This document shows positions 44,582 to 53,049 of a DNA stretch of 64,000 bases, piece after piece. Source of the DNA: Massilia sp. PDC64 (lineage in GTDB: Bacteria; Pseudomonadota; Gammaproteobacteria; Burkholderiales; Burkholderiaceae_D); the NCBI RefSeq assembly GCF_900101265.1, contig NZ_FMZS01000015.1:97641-161640 (forward strand), read 5' to 3'. Under the pieces are notes generated by a model. It saw only the letters and a list, made by a program, of their open reading frames with translations. It had not been told where the DNA came from and ran no database searches. The translations under genes were made by a program, and so were the position numbers. Within the stretch, counting starts at the first letter, position 1. Every line of letters starts with the position of its first letter.

Positions 44582-45604
44582 TTAATCCTGCAGTACGACC
44601 TCCGTGCCCGCCTGGACGAGGCCGGCCACTTCCGACGCGCTCCAGTTCGTCAAGCGGATGCAGCCATGCGATTCGCTCTTGCCCACCAGGCCCGGCACCG
44701 GCGTGCCGTGGATGCCGTAGTGCGGCTTGGACAGGTCGATCCACACGACGCCGACCGGGTTGTTGGGTCCCGCCGCGACGGTCGTCTTCTTGTCGCCCGG
44801 CTTGGCGTCCCAGAACAGTTTCGGGTTGTAGTGGTAGGTGGGATTGCGGTGCACGCCCTCGATCTTCCAGCTGCCGATCGGCAGCGGATCGTGTTCGCTG
44901 CCGCTCGACACGGGATACTGGGCCAGCACGGTGCCGGCCGCGTCCTGCAATTGCAGGATGCGGTCCTCCTTCGACACGACGACGCGTGCCGCCGGCGCCA
45001 GCGGCGGCGTGCCGACGACGTTCGGCACGACGATCTGTTCGCCCGCGCGGCCCAGGTCCTTGCCGGGGTTGAGCTTTTCCAGCAGCGCGGGGCTGGCGTG
45101 GAATTTCTCGCCGAGGCCTTCCGCCGGCGTCGCGTAGCCGAGCGTGGGTAGCTTGGCCTTTTCCATCATGTCGTCCGGAACGGGGCGGAACGGCCCCGCG
45201 ACGTCGGCCTCGGCCAGCGTGTAGGTGAGCAAGGTCGGCGTCTGGTCGACGTTCAGCGCATTCCACGTGGCATCGTCGAGCTTGCCCGTCGGATTCAGGC
45301 CCCGCGCCTTCTGGAAGCCGGCCAGCGCCTGGCGCATGTTGGAACCGTAGGCGCCGTCGATTTCACCGGGCGAGAAGTGGGCACGGTCGAGCAGCACCTG
45401 CGCGCGCAGCAGCCGCTCGAATTCGGCCGCCTGCGCGGCGGCAGGATCGCCGTGCGCGGCCGGTGCCGCTGCTTGCGGCGGTGCCGCCGGCGGCGGTGCC
45501 GGGTTCGGACGTGCGGCCGGCTGCGCCTGCGGTTGCGCGGCGCCCGCCGAACCGGCGAGGCCGGCCAGCAGGGCGATCAGAAGGGGTATGGTTTTCGTTT
45601 TCAA
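44582..45604 (-). CDS. L,D-transpeptidase with peptidoglycan-binding domain
   Basis: 340 aa periplasmic enzyme that makes 3-3 cross-links or attaches proteins to peptidoglycan. The signal peptide is KTKTIPLLIALLAGLAGSAG. A Pro/Ala-rich spacer follows, then a PG-binding repeat (FSPGEIDGAYGSNMRQALAG), a LysM-like stretch (LEKLNPGKDLGRAGEQIVVP) and the YkuD domain with catalytic Cys315 in KSESHGCIRLTNW and the upstream HGTPVPGLVG. Start: a TTG with AGGA about eight bases upstream gives a clean signal peptide; a longer ATG start would put 33 hydrophilic residues before it. Confidence 0.92.
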   Translation of the reverse strand: MKTKTIPLLIALLAGLAGSAGAAQPQAQPAARPNPAPPPAAPPQAAAPAAHGDPAAAQAAEFERLLRAQVLLDRAHFSPGEIDGAYGSNMRQALAGFQKARGLNPTGKLDDATWNALNVDQTPTLLTYTLAEADVAGPFRPVPDDMMEKAKLPTLGYATPAEGLGEKFHASPALLEKLNPGKDLGRAGEQIVVPNVVGTPPLAPAARVVVSKEDRILQLQDAAGTVLAQYPVSSGSEHDPLPIGSWKIEGVHRNPTYHYNPKLFWDAKPGDKKTTVAAGPNNPVGVVWIDLSKPHYGIHGTPVPGLVGKSESHGCIRLTNWSASEVAGLVQAGTEVVLQD

Positions 45605-45711
45605 GATATGTCCTGCCTGAAGATGCGTTGGCTTCAGGTTAGTGCCGTGCAAGACGGGACTCTGTGCGGGAACGAACCCAGGCTCGTCGGGCCGGCGGTA
45701 CAATCCGGCGC

Positions 45712-46011
45712 ATGACCACGTTGACCATCACCCTGCAGCCGTCCGGCTGGTCCTTCGACACCGATACGGAGACGACGGTACTGCACGCCGCCGAACGGGC
45801 CGGCATCGACCTGCCCAGCTCCTGCCGCAACGGCACCTGCCGCACCTGCATCTGCCGCCTCGCGGGCGGCAGCGTGCGCTATCTCGTGGAATGGCCGGGG
45901 TTGTCCCTCGACGAAAAGCGCGAGGGTTATATCCTGCCGTGCGTTGCCGTCGCGCAGGATGACCTTGTGGTCGACCAGCGGCTGGCGAAAAGGATTGTCT
46001 TTCCCGACTAA
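45712..46011 (+). CDS. Plant-type 2Fe-2S ferredoxin
   Basis: 99 aa electron carrier. The cluster ligands are in SSCRNGTCRTCICRL (C-x4-C-x2-C), with the last cysteine in YILPCVAVAQDDLVV, the usual spacing for plant-type ferredoxins. MTTLTITLQPSGWSFDTDTE is the N-terminal strand pair. The redox partner is unknown; no oxygenase gene is adjacent. It is divergent from the L,D-transpeptidase gene and marks the left edge of the lower-GC patch that follows. Confidence 0.92.
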   Translation: MTTLTITLQPSGWSFDTDTETTVLHAAERAGIDLPSSCRNGTCRTCICRLAGGSVRYLVEWPGLSLDEKREGYILPCVAVAQDDLVVDQRLAKRIVFPD

Positions 46012-46148
46012 GAGCCCCTGACAAAGCCGCTGACTTGCTTGGATTGCAACAAGCTCATACACTGGTAACCCACATCCGCTATCGGCCAGGAGCAGACGAT
46101 CGGGTTCGATTCTCGGGACAACTGTTCTACAACGAAAAGAGTCCAATC

Positions 46149-46550
46149 ATGAGTTTGTCATTCCACATCGACTACAACGGCAGGTGCGAGGAGGCGTTTA
46201 ATTTTTATGCGGCACACCTCGGCGGTCAGATCGGCACGATGCTAAAGGTTGCAGATTCTCCTATCCCGATCTCAGCAGCGAGACCGGCCAATCACATCGT
46301 GCACGCAAACATTCGCATCGCGGGCGTGGAGCTAGCCGGCGCGGATGTGGAAGCGAGCCGTTACGTGAGCCCCGCGGGATTCTACGTCCTGCTCGGCGTT
46401 GATTCGGAACAGAAGGTGGATGCCTACTTCGACGCATTGCAAACCGATGGCCAGATAATCCTCGCGCCCCAGCGAACGTTTTGGTCTCCCCGCTATGCCA
46501 TCGTGATCGACAGATTCGGCGTGCCCTGGAAGATTAATTGCAGCAGGTGA
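46149..46550 (+). CDS. VOC-family (PhnB-like) protein
   Basis: 133 aa of the glyoxalase/bleomycin-resistance fold, PhnB branch: SFHIDYNGRCEEAFNFYAAH, then AARPANHIVHANIRIAGVEL, QKVDAYFDALQTDGQIILA and RYAIVIDRFGVPWKINC. PhnB-like proteins have no agreed enzymatic role. Base composition is lower in GC than flanking genes, and the gene sits in a ~1.3 kb patch that ends with an IS30-type remnant, so acquisition by transfer is likely. The 137 bp before it hold no gene. Confidence 0.87.
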   Translation: MSLSFHIDYNGRCEEAFNFYAAHLGGQIGTMLKVADSPIPISAARPANHIVHANIRIAGVELAGADVEASRYVSPAGFYVLLGVDSEQKVDAYFDALQTDGQIILAPQRTFWSPRYAIVIDRFGVPWKINCSR

Positions 46551-46592
46551 TTTTAGTTGCTAATAAAATTCCAACAAGACGTTGACCTTTAA

Positions 46593-47144
46593 ATGTTGGC
46601 TGAAATAAAAAATACGAGTTTGGCCCTGTTGCTCCTTGTCCTTGGGCTCACGACATCGACCGTTCTCGCACAAGCGCACGCGCCTGTTTCCTCGATCACG
46701 GACGCATCCCTGGATCAGTACCGCGACATGTATCAGCAGAGCCCGCTTTGTACGAAGGCTGAGATAACGTTGTGGAGCTGCGAAACCAAGAAGCGGGTGT
46801 TTTCGCTGTGTTCGTCACCCGTCGTGACCCGCACAACAGGCTATCTGCAGTACCGGGCTTCGAACGCCGGGAAGCTGACATTCGCCTACCCCGCAATCAA
46901 GACTCCGCCACTCGGATTATTCAAATACCACTCATTCGGTAACGGTAACGCATCCATTGAGTTCACGAACAATGGATATCACTACAGCCTCGAGGATCCG
47001 CTTCGGGATAGATCTTCCATAGTTGTTTCGGCCCCCGGCGCGACAGGCAAGGAAACGGAAATTGCATGTGGCCCCAACCAAACGCTTCAAGTCAATTACA
47101 CCATGCGCCTCATGTACGATTCAGGAATATGGGAAGGTGATTAA
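46593..47144 (+). CDS. Secreted protein of unknown function
   Basis: 183 aa. It has a signal peptide (NTSLALLLLVLGLTTSTVLA, cleavage near AQA) and a mature part with five cysteines (CTKAEITLWSCETKK, SLCSS and IACG), which could form disulfides. No family is recognised. TLWSCETKKRVFSLCSSPVV may be a small repeated Cys motif. GC is low relative to the window. It lies next to the VOC gene and upstream of the transposase remnant. A short hairpin TTAAGCG/CGCTTAA (47141-47157) overlaps its stop codon. Confidence 0.75.
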   Translation: MLAEIKNTSLALLLLVLGLTTSTVLAQAHAPVSSITDASLDQYRDMYQQSPLCTKAEITLWSCETKKRVFSLCSSPVVTRTTGYLQYRASNAGKLTFAYPAIKTPPLGLFKYHSFGNGNASIEFTNNGYHYSLEDPLRDRSSIVVSAPGATGKETEIACGPNQTLQVNYTMRLMYDSGIWEGD

Positions 47145-47223
47145 GCGGGTCGCTTAACGGAAGTGTTGCACAGGTGTAAAGGCCCGCCTGAGCACCTTGA
47201 GTGGGTCTCCTGAACCGGGCAGC

Positions 47224-47390
47224 TCAATATTTTGAAGGTCCGCTTCGGGTTGCGCATTCAGTCGGTGCCTGCAACACATTGTTAAAGCGCTGTCCTGGCG
47301 TTTCGTAGTTGAGCGTCTTTGGCGGGCGCTCGTTCAGAGCCTCGCAACGTCGTCTAGATTCTCCTGGGAGTACGTCGAGAAGCTTAGTCA
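47224..47390 (-). pseudogene. C-terminal remnant of an IS30-family transposase
   Basis: Minus-strand reading from ~47390 to the TGA at 47224-47226 gives ~55 codons with ALNERPPKTLNYETPGQRFN, the signature C-terminus of IS30-type transposases, then NNVLQAPTECATRSGPSKY and stop. The rest of the transposase, including the DDE core, is absent. The remnant ends 17 bp before the stop of the convergent-side hydrolase gene. The region 47145-47223 holds no gene. The fragment marks a past insertion and deletion at the edge of the low-GC patch. Confidence 0.82.
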
Positions 47391-47406
47391 GCCGCCCCGG
47401 GCCCCG

Positions 47407-48300
47407 TCAGCGCGCATCCAAGCCCAGCGCCGCCTCGATCGCACGCAGTACGCGCGGCCACGATCCCGACGTCGCCGCCACCTCGTTGTAATGGCTGGCC
47501 CCCGGCAGGATCACGACCTCCGCGCTGTCGCCGGCCGCACGGGCACGGGCTGCGAAATCGTGCGCCACGCGCGGGGGTGAGATCGTGTCCAGTTCGCCCG
47601 TGATCAGGATCGTGCGGCTGCCGTTCGGCATGAGGTCGCCCGCGTTCGTATCGGAAAAGACGTCCGGCCGGTCTGCGCTGGGCGTGCCTGCCAGTTCGAC
47701 GATCTCGCGGTCGCAACTCGTCTTCAGCAGGGCCGCTTCGCGCCGCAGGTCGGCCAGGCCGCCCAGGCTGACGACCGTGCGCACGGGCACGGCATCCTTG
47801 CGGTACAGCGGGCTCGTCGCGGGGATGCGGGGCCGTGCCGCCAGCCATTGCACGAGCTGGCCGCCGGCCGAGTGTCCGACGGCCACGAGGCGACCCAGGT
47901 CGAGCGGATGCTCTTTGGCCGTGCGCGCGAGCAGGTCCAGGGCCGCGTTCATGTCCTGGTAGGTGCCGGGGTAGCCGCCGCCGGCCTCGTCGACGCGGCG
48001 GTATTCCACGTTCCACACGGCGATGCCGCGCGCGGCCAGCGCGCCCGCCATATTGCGCAGCTGCGTGATGCCGCCGAATTCCTTCGTCCAGCAGCCGCCG
48101 TGCACGAGCACGGCCACGGGGAACGGTCCCGTGCCGGACGGTAGGAACAACTCGGCATACTGCGACGGCGCGGCGCCGTAGCGCAGGGTGGCGGTGGGCG
48201 CGGGGCCGGACAGGGCCAGGTAGTCGTCCAGGGTCATCGGGGCGGCGGACACGGTAGAGGTCATGGCGAGCGTGAGCAGGAGGGCGGGGATGCGTGGCAT
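47407..48300 (-). CDS. Secreted alpha/beta hydrolase (esterase-like)
   Basis: 297 aa with signal peptide (PALLLTLAMTSTVSA). The oxyanion motif is HGGCW in AVLVHGGCWTKEFGG, the nucleophile elbow is VGHSAGGQL, and the late Asp/His come from TGELDTISPP and PGASHYNEV. This is the HSL/kynurenine-formamidase-like esterase pattern, here exported to the periplasm. Substrate is unknown. The 3' end is next to the IS30-type remnant, but the gene itself is complete. Confidence 0.88.
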   Translation of the reverse strand: MPRIPALLLTLAMTSTVSAAPMTLDDYLALSGPAPTATLRYGAAPSQYAELFLPSGTGPFPVAVLVHGGCWTKEFGGITQLRNMAGALAARGIAVWNVEYRRVDEAGGGYPGTYQDMNAALDLLARTAKEHPLDLGRLVAVGHSAGGQLVQWLAARPRIPATSPLYRKDAVPVRTVVSLGGLADLRREAALLKTSCDREIVELAGTPSADRPDVFSDTNAGDLMPNGSRTILITGELDTISPPRVAHDFAARARAAGDSAEVVILPGASHYNEVAATSGSWPRVLRAIEAALGLDAR

Positions 48301-48408
48301 GACTCGACTATAACAAGAGTCGATGCGGCCCGCACGATTGAAAACCCGTCGCGATCTTCCATGCTAGGCTGCACACAACGTCAACCGCCAACCATAGGGA
48401 GGAGCATC

Positions 48409-48588
48409 ATGACCCAATCGAAATCCACTGGCAGCCAGAACAAGCAGTCCGGCAATCTGTCCGAGGAAGACGTCCAGAAGCAGAAAGCGGGCGTCAAGGA
48501 GAAAAGCAGCCATGACCACATGTCGACCGTGAAGGCCGGCAAGGACAAGGGCGCGGGCGGCGGTGCCAAGCAGAAAGAAGGCCGCTGA
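48409..48588 (+). CDS. Small hydrophilic protein of unknown function
   Basis: 59 aa, rich in Lys, Ser, Gln and Gly (MTQSKSTGSQNKQSGNLSEE, ending GGAKQKEGR) and with no hydrophobic core, so probably disordered. AGGGAGGAG seven bases before the ATG is a very strong ribosome site and supports it as real. No family is recognised. It leads a small pair with the proline-rich protein 22 bp downstream. Confidence 0.7.
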   Translation: MTQSKSTGSQNKQSGNLSEEDVQKQKAGVKEKSSHDHMSTVKAGKDKGAGGGAKQKEGR

Positions 48589-48610
48589 GCCCGCTCGCCG
48601 GAGATAACCG

Positions 48611-48772
48611 ATGAGTTTGCCGAAACAGGCTCATTCCACGCCGGATCCCACGACGCCCGACCCGGAGCTGCCGCCACCGCAGCCGCGTCCGGATCCGGAC
48701 GACGTGCCGGCGCCGGCGCGCGCACCGGTGAAGGAGCCGGACGCGCCTGAACCGCCGGTCAAGGCGGCGTAA
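48611..48772 (+). CDS. Small proline-rich protein of unknown function
   Basis: 53 aa, starting MSLPKQAHSTPDPTTPDPEL and ending PEPPVKAA. About a third of the residues are Pro, arranged as PDP and PAPAR units. GGAGATAACCG precedes the ATG. It is likely disordered. A strong hairpin follows, which supports a real transcription unit ending here. No family is recognised. Confidence 0.55.
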   Translation: MSLPKQAHSTPDPTTPDPELPPPQPRPDPDDVPAPARAPVKEPDAPEPPVKAA

Positions 48773-48783
48773 GCGATGTAGGG

Positions 48784-48820
48784 AAAGGATGGGGCGGACC
48801 GTCGTGTCGCCCCATCCTTT
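48784..48820. terminator. Strong hairpin between convergent small genes
   Basis: 13 bp perfect stem AAAGGATGGGGCG/CGCCCCATCCTTT with an 11-base loop. It lies between two convergent genes, and the A and T ends of the stem would serve as the tail on each strand, so it may terminate both. Confidence 0.72.
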
Positions 48821-48842
48821 GTCACGGGATCAGGCCCGAGGG

Positions 48843-49049
48843 TCAGGCCTTGTTTGGTGTGGATTGCTGGTTGCCGGCCTGGCCAGCGTCCTGCTTGTTC
48901 CCCTCGTTGCTGCCGCGCTTGGGGATATCGCGGATCATTTCATCCGTTTCGTGCTGGCCGGGCGAGCGCTCGCCGCTGCCGATGTCCGCTTCGTGCATGT
49001 TGGGCGGGGCGTCGGCGCCCGGATCCGGTTTCGGGATGTCGGTTCTCAT
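48843..49049 (-). CDS. Small hydrophilic protein of unknown function
   Basis: 68 aa, MRTDIPKPDPGADAPPNMHE then GERSPGQHETDEMIRDIPKR and a Gln/Asn-rich end. GGAG is seven bases before this ATG, while an in-frame ATG four codons earlier lacks one. The repeated DIPK (DIPKPD near the start, DIPKRG later) is noticeable. It is likely disordered. No family is recognised. Confidence 0.62.
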   Translation of the reverse strand: MRTDIPKPDPGADAPPNMHEADIGSGERSPGQHETDEMIRDIPKRGSNEGNKQDAGQAGNQQSTPNKA

Positions 49050-49208
49050 GGTGTGCTCCATTGCGTTGTCGTGTTGGCGCGATACTAACAGTCCGAGTCC
49101 GGCCCCGGCGCGCAATAGGATCGCCGCTTGTGTACGCTGGCGCACATATGTCTTTTAGGAACTTTTTAATAATAGGCCCGTGGCCAACGACTTTCGGAGG
49201 AGTAAAGC

Positions 49209-49346
49209 ATGAGCACCACCCTGTACAACAAGATTCCGCTGGGCCGTGGCCCGCTGCTGGGCTCGCACAAGATGCATGCGGCCGTGGCGCTGGGTGTCCT
49301 GGCGGGGGCGGGCATCGTCTGGGCCGCCGTGCGGGCGTTGCGCTGA
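49209..49346 (+). CDS. Small single-helix membrane protein
   Basis: 45 aa: MSTTLYNKIPLGRGPLLGSH, then one hydrophobic helix (AAVALGVLAGAGIVWAAV) and RALR. GGAGGAG ten bases before the ATG supports translation. A basic C-terminal tail suggests the N-terminus faces the periplasm. No family is recognised. Confidence 0.6.
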   Translation: MSTTLYNKIPLGRGPLLGSHKMHAAVALGVLAGAGIVWAAVRALR

Positions 49347-49415
49347 CGGCCAGACAGGTTGCCGGGAGGGCCCGCCGCCGTTACCATGGCGGGCTTGTTC
49401 TCTTGGAAAGTGGTA

Positions 49416-49781
49416 ATGAAGAATCTGAAATTGACGGGCGACGAATACGATGCGCTCGAATTCATCCGGCGCGGTGCGAAGAACGACCGCGTCAATGCCT
49501 GTGTCGGGCGCAATGCGAAGCGCCTGTCGGGCCTGAAACTGATCCAGTATGCGAAGAATGGGAGCCTGTCCCTGAGCCCGCAGGGCACGGAACTGCTGTT
49601 CCTGCGCCGCTGCGTACAGGCGTTGCGCGCGCTCGAGGCGGACCCGGCGGCGAGTGTGGATGACGACGTCGTCCAGTTCCTCAGCCGCAAGTCGCATATC
49701 GCGGCGCGGGCCGAAGGGGGATTCGAATTGACGGCGCGGGGACGCGAATCCCTGGCCGACATCGCCTCACAAGAAAATTAA
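49416..49781 (+). CDS. Hypothetical protein, possible winged-helix
   Basis: 121 aa: MKNLKLTGDEYDALEFIRRG, KRLSGLKLIQYAKNGSLSLS, PQGTELLFLRRCVQALRALE, and at the end ELTARGRESLADIASQEN. The GLKLIQYAKNGSLSLSPQG and GGFELTARGRESL segments look like helix plus wing units, so a DNA-binding role is possible but unproven. An in-frame ATG at 49386 would add ten residues. Its stop overlaps the stop of the convergent small gene. Confidence 0.65.
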   Translation: MKNLKLTGDEYDALEFIRRGAKNDRVNACVGRNAKRLSGLKLIQYAKNGSLSLSPQGTELLFLRRCVQALRALEADPAASVDDDVVQFLSRKSHIAARAEGGFELTARGRESLADIASQEN

Positions 49782-49999
49782 TTCGCGCGGCGCCGGTTCG
49801 GGTACACCAGCGCCCGCACCGCGATCTCCGCCGGCACGCCCATCGCCGCGAGGAATTCCGCGGCGCGCTGCAGCCCCAGCGTGGGAACGGACGCGACGGC
49901 CTGGTTGACGAGGTCGCGCGTGCGCATGTCCGTGCGCGGCCTGCGTTCCGCCAGGGTGGCCGTGGCGGTGTCGATATTCAGTTCAGTCATCATCATCAA
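49778..49999 (-). CDS. Small hypothetical protein
   Basis: 73 aa from the first of four ATG codons in a row; translation could start at any of them (MTELNIDTATATLAERRPRT from the last). A helical core reads VPTLGLQRAAEFLAAMGVPA with ALVYPNRRRAN at the end. The interval 50000-50123 upstream is AT-rich and holds no gene. No family is recognised. Confidence 0.6.
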   Translation of the reverse strand: MMMMTELNIDTATATLAERRPRTDMRTRDLVNQAVASVPTLGLQRAAEFLAAMGVPAEIAVRALVYPNRRRAN

Positions 50000-50123
50000 T
50001 GCTCGGTGAGTGTATTGCTAAAGAGTCACGGAGTATTGTATGAGAACGATATCGATTAAGCCACAGGAAATTGCACGAAATATCGCACTTGTAATCCAAA
50101 CTTAAAGCGGATTCGAGATTTCT

Positions 50124-53000
50124 TCAGGCGACGGCCGCCTGCGGCTCGTCTTCCGGGGCCGTCAGACCCCGTCGTTGGCGCAGCAATTGCTCGAATTCAT
50201 GGGCCGGGAGCGGCTTCGAGAAATAGTATCCCTGCATTTCGTCGCAGCCCTGGTGGCGCAGGTAATCGAGCTGTTCGGCTGTCTCGACCCCCTCGGCGAT
50301 CACGGACAGGCGCAGGTTGTGCGCCAGCGCGATGATCGAGGCGACGATGGCGGCGTCGTTGGCATCGTGCGTGATGTCGTTGACGAACGAGCGGTCGATC
50401 TTCAGCACGTCGATGGGGAAGCGCGACAGGTACGAGAAGCTGGAATAGCCCGTGCCGAAATCGTCGATGGACAGGTTCACGCCCAGCGATTTCATGCGGT
50501 GCAGCAATTCCACGGCCGGCGTCACGTCGCTCATGAACAGGCTTTCCGTCAGCTCCAGCTCGAGGCAGGACGGATCCAGGCCCGTGTCGTTGAGGACGGC
50601 CTCGATGCCCGGTAACAGGTCGGCCGCGCTGAACTGGCGGGCCGACAGGTTCACGGCCACGCGCAGCTTGCCCAGCCCTGCATCCTGCCAGGCCTTGTTC
50701 TGGGCGCAGGCGGTGCGCATCACCCAGGCGCCGATCGGCACGATGAGGCCCGTGTCCTCGGCGATGCCGACGAAGCGCGACGGCGGCACCATGCCCAGTT
50801 CCGGATGCTTCCAGCGGATCAGCGCTTCCATGCCGACGATGCGGCCCGTCTGCAGGTCGACCTGCGGCTGGTAGTGCAGCACGAATTCGTTGCGTTCGAG
50901 GGCGTTGCGCAGCGCGCTTTCGATGCGCACGCGTTCCAGCGATTCCTCGTTCATGGCCGGCGTGTAGAACTGGAAGTTGTTGCGGCCCAGTTTCTTGGCG
51001 CGGTACATGGCGATGTCCGCGTGCTCGATCAGGTTCTCGGACGGCGTGCCGTCGCTCGGGAACGCGGCCACGCCGATGCTGCAGGTGACGAAGAATTCCT
51101 TGGTGCCCAGCATGACCGGCTGCGCGACGGAATCCATGACCCGCTGCACGATGTCCGGCGTCAGCGGCTGATCGTGATGTTCGGACAGGATCACGACGAA
51201 TTCGTCGCCCGACAGGCGCGCCACCGTGTCGGTATCGCGCAGCGACGAACGCAGGCGCGCCGCGACCGTCATCAGGAGGACGTCGCCGGCCTTGTGGCCC
51301 ATGCTGTCGTTGACGAACTTGAAGCGGTCCAGGTCGATTAGCATCACCCAGACCTGGTGGCCGCTGCGGGTGGCGTAGGCGACGGCCTGGCCCAGGCGGT
51401 CCTGCAGCAGCGAGCGGTTGGGCAGGCCCGTCAGCACGTCGTGCTGGGCCACGTGGTGCACGCGCTGCTCGGTGACCTTGCGCGCCGTGATGTCGCTGCC
51501 GGTGCCGCGGTAGCCGGTGAAGCGGCCCGACTCGTCGAACGTCGGCTGGCCGTTGATGCAGAACCAGCGCTCCTCGCCGTTGTCGTCGATGACGCGGTAT
51601 TCGAGGTTGCGGAAGGGTTCGTGCGCTTCCAGGGTGGCGATGTGGTCGCGGCCCAGTTCCGTGTCCGTCAGCGCGGGCACGTAGTCCCAGCGGCGGCGGC
51701 CCAGCACGCGCTCGGTGGCGATGCCGGATTTTTCCGTGAAGTCGCCGGTGACGTGGGTGAAACGGAATTCCTCGTCCTGTTCCCAGTACCAGTCGGACGA
51801 CATGGCGACCAGCTGGCGGAAGCGCTGCTCGCTTTCCTGCAGGGCCTTTTCGGTGCGCTTGCGCGCGATCACGTCGTCGATCAGGCGCTGGTTCGTCAGT
51901 TTCAGGTCGGCGGTGCGCTCGCGCACCAGTTCCTGCACCTTGCGCGCGCGCTCGCCGGCCGCCTGCACGAAGGCGCATAGGAGCAACGTCGACAGCACAC
52001 CCCCGACGAGCAGCAGGGTCGAGCCGAGGTGGTCGGCCAGCCACGGGCTGGGCGCGGCGATGGCTTCCACGGACCACGACTGGCCGCCGACGGTGAACGT
52101 CGTCAGCGAGCGCCCGGTGTACCCGGCCGACAGCAGCGGCATGGGGGACTCGGCAGCGACGCCGTCGCGGCTCGCGTAGACGAGGTGCGCCGGATCGGCG
52201 CGGCCGCCCGCGTAGAAACGGAGCTGGATGCTGTGGTCGTCGAGCAGGCCGGCGCGGGCGAGCGCCGCCTTGACGAGGGTCGGCACGTAGATCACGGCGG
52301 CCGTGTCGCCCAGCAGCTTGCCGCCCTGGGCGTAGACGGGCATCAGCACTTCGAAGCTGGGTGCGCCGGGTGCCTGGGCGATGCGCAGCAGGCCCGTGAC
52401 CGCGGCGCGGCCGCTTGCCTGGGCGCGCGCGAGGGCTTCCGTCACCTGCTGGTATTCGCTGACGTTCAGGCCGAGGGCGGCCTCGTTGCCCTGCATCGGT
52501 TCGAGATAGTCGACGACGTTGTAGCGCGGGCGCTTCGGTGCCGGTACCCGTTTGCCGTCCTGCATCTCGCGCAGGACGAGGTCCGGCTGGAACTGGCGCA
52601 GCTCGGCTTCGACGGCGGCACGTTCGCTGTCCTCCACGACGCGGTGGAAGTTGAAGGCGCGGATGTACGGATTACGCTGCAGCAGCGGCGTCGTGAAATC
52701 GTGGAATTGCGCGCGCGTGACCGGTTGCACGGTCGCGAACAGCTGGTTGGTGACGTTCAGGACTTCGACGGCATCGTCCATGCCCTGGCGCAGGGCGGCC
52801 ACGCGCACGCCGGTCCCCTGTTCGAAGGCCAGCGCCTTGTTGTCGTATTCGAGACGGCTGACGGCGACCGTCAGCACCGCGGTTGCGGCCAGGCCGCCGG
52901 CCAGCGTGAGGCCTGCTGCGAGCGTGAGCGAAAACGGCAGTCGGCGACGCGACATCCAGTGATCCCTATGCATGAAAGGTAAGTGCTTGCCGTGAGGCAT
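50124..53000 (-). CDS. CHASE-PAS-GGDEF-EAL protein (cyclic-di-GMP turnover)
   Basis: 958 aa inner-membrane sensor-enzyme. A signal-anchor helix (LAAGLTLAGGLAATAVLTV), a periplasmic CHASE domain (~50-320, with QFHDFTTPLLQRNPYIRAFN) and a second helix (LLVGGVLSTLLLCAFVQAAG) come first. A PAS domain with PAC (~390-500) follows. The GGDEF domain has the active variant SGDEF in ARLSGDEFVVIL. The EAL domain has GMEALIRWKHPELG, SIDDFGTGYSSF and the late loop residues, so both synthesis and breakdown of c-di-GMP are possible; such fusions often act mainly as phosphodiesterases. The first in-frame ATG is used; MHRDHW, ten codons on, is possible. Confidence 0.93.
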   Translation of the reverse strand: MPHGKHLPFMHRDHWMSRRRLPFSLTLAAGLTLAGGLAATAVLTVAVSRLEYDNKALAFEQGTGVRVAALRQGMDDAVEVLNVTNQLFATVQPVTRAQFHDFTTPLLQRNPYIRAFNFHRVVEDSERAAVEAELRQFQPDLVLREMQDGKRVPAPKRPRYNVVDYLEPMQGNEAALGLNVSEYQQVTEALARAQASGRAAVTGLLRIAQAPGAPSFEVLMPVYAQGGKLLGDTAAVIYVPTLVKAALARAGLLDDHSIQLRFYAGGRADPAHLVYASRDGVAAESPMPLLSAGYTGRSLTTFTVGGQSWSVEAIAAPSPWLADHLGSTLLLVGGVLSTLLLCAFVQAAGERARKVQELVRERTADLKLTNQRLIDDVIARKRTEKALQESEQRFRQLVAMSSDWYWEQDEEFRFTHVTGDFTEKSGIATERVLGRRRWDYVPALTDTELGRDHIATLEAHEPFRNLEYRVIDDNGEERWFCINGQPTFDESGRFTGYRGTGSDITARKVTEQRVHHVAQHDVLTGLPNRSLLQDRLGQAVAYATRSGHQVWVMLIDLDRFKFVNDSMGHKAGDVLLMTVAARLRSSLRDTDTVARLSGDEFVVILSEHHDQPLTPDIVQRVMDSVAQPVMLGTKEFFVTCSIGVAAFPSDGTPSENLIEHADIAMYRAKKLGRNNFQFYTPAMNEESLERVRIESALRNALERNEFVLHYQPQVDLQTGRIVGMEALIRWKHPELGMVPPSRFVGIAEDTGLIVPIGAWVMRTACAQNKAWQDAGLGKLRVAVNLSARQFSAADLLPGIEAVLNDTGLDPSCLELELTESLFMSDVTPAVELLHRMKSLGVNLSIDDFGTGYSSFSYLSRFPIDVLKIDRSFVNDITHDANDAAIVASIIALAHNLRLSVIAEGVETAEQLDYLRHQGCDEMQGYYFSKPLPAHEFEQLLRQRRGLTAPEDEPQAAVA

Positions 53001-53049
53001 GAAGAGGCGTCAGTTTGTCACAGAAACTCTAGTTTCCGCAAACAAATTG

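Noticed and set aside
46105..46130. T-arm-like GGGTTCGATTC sequence before the VOC gene, a possible tRNA attachment-site scar
   Set aside because: The stem pairs weakly, no acceptor stem or matching second copy is present, and the match is short enough to be chance.
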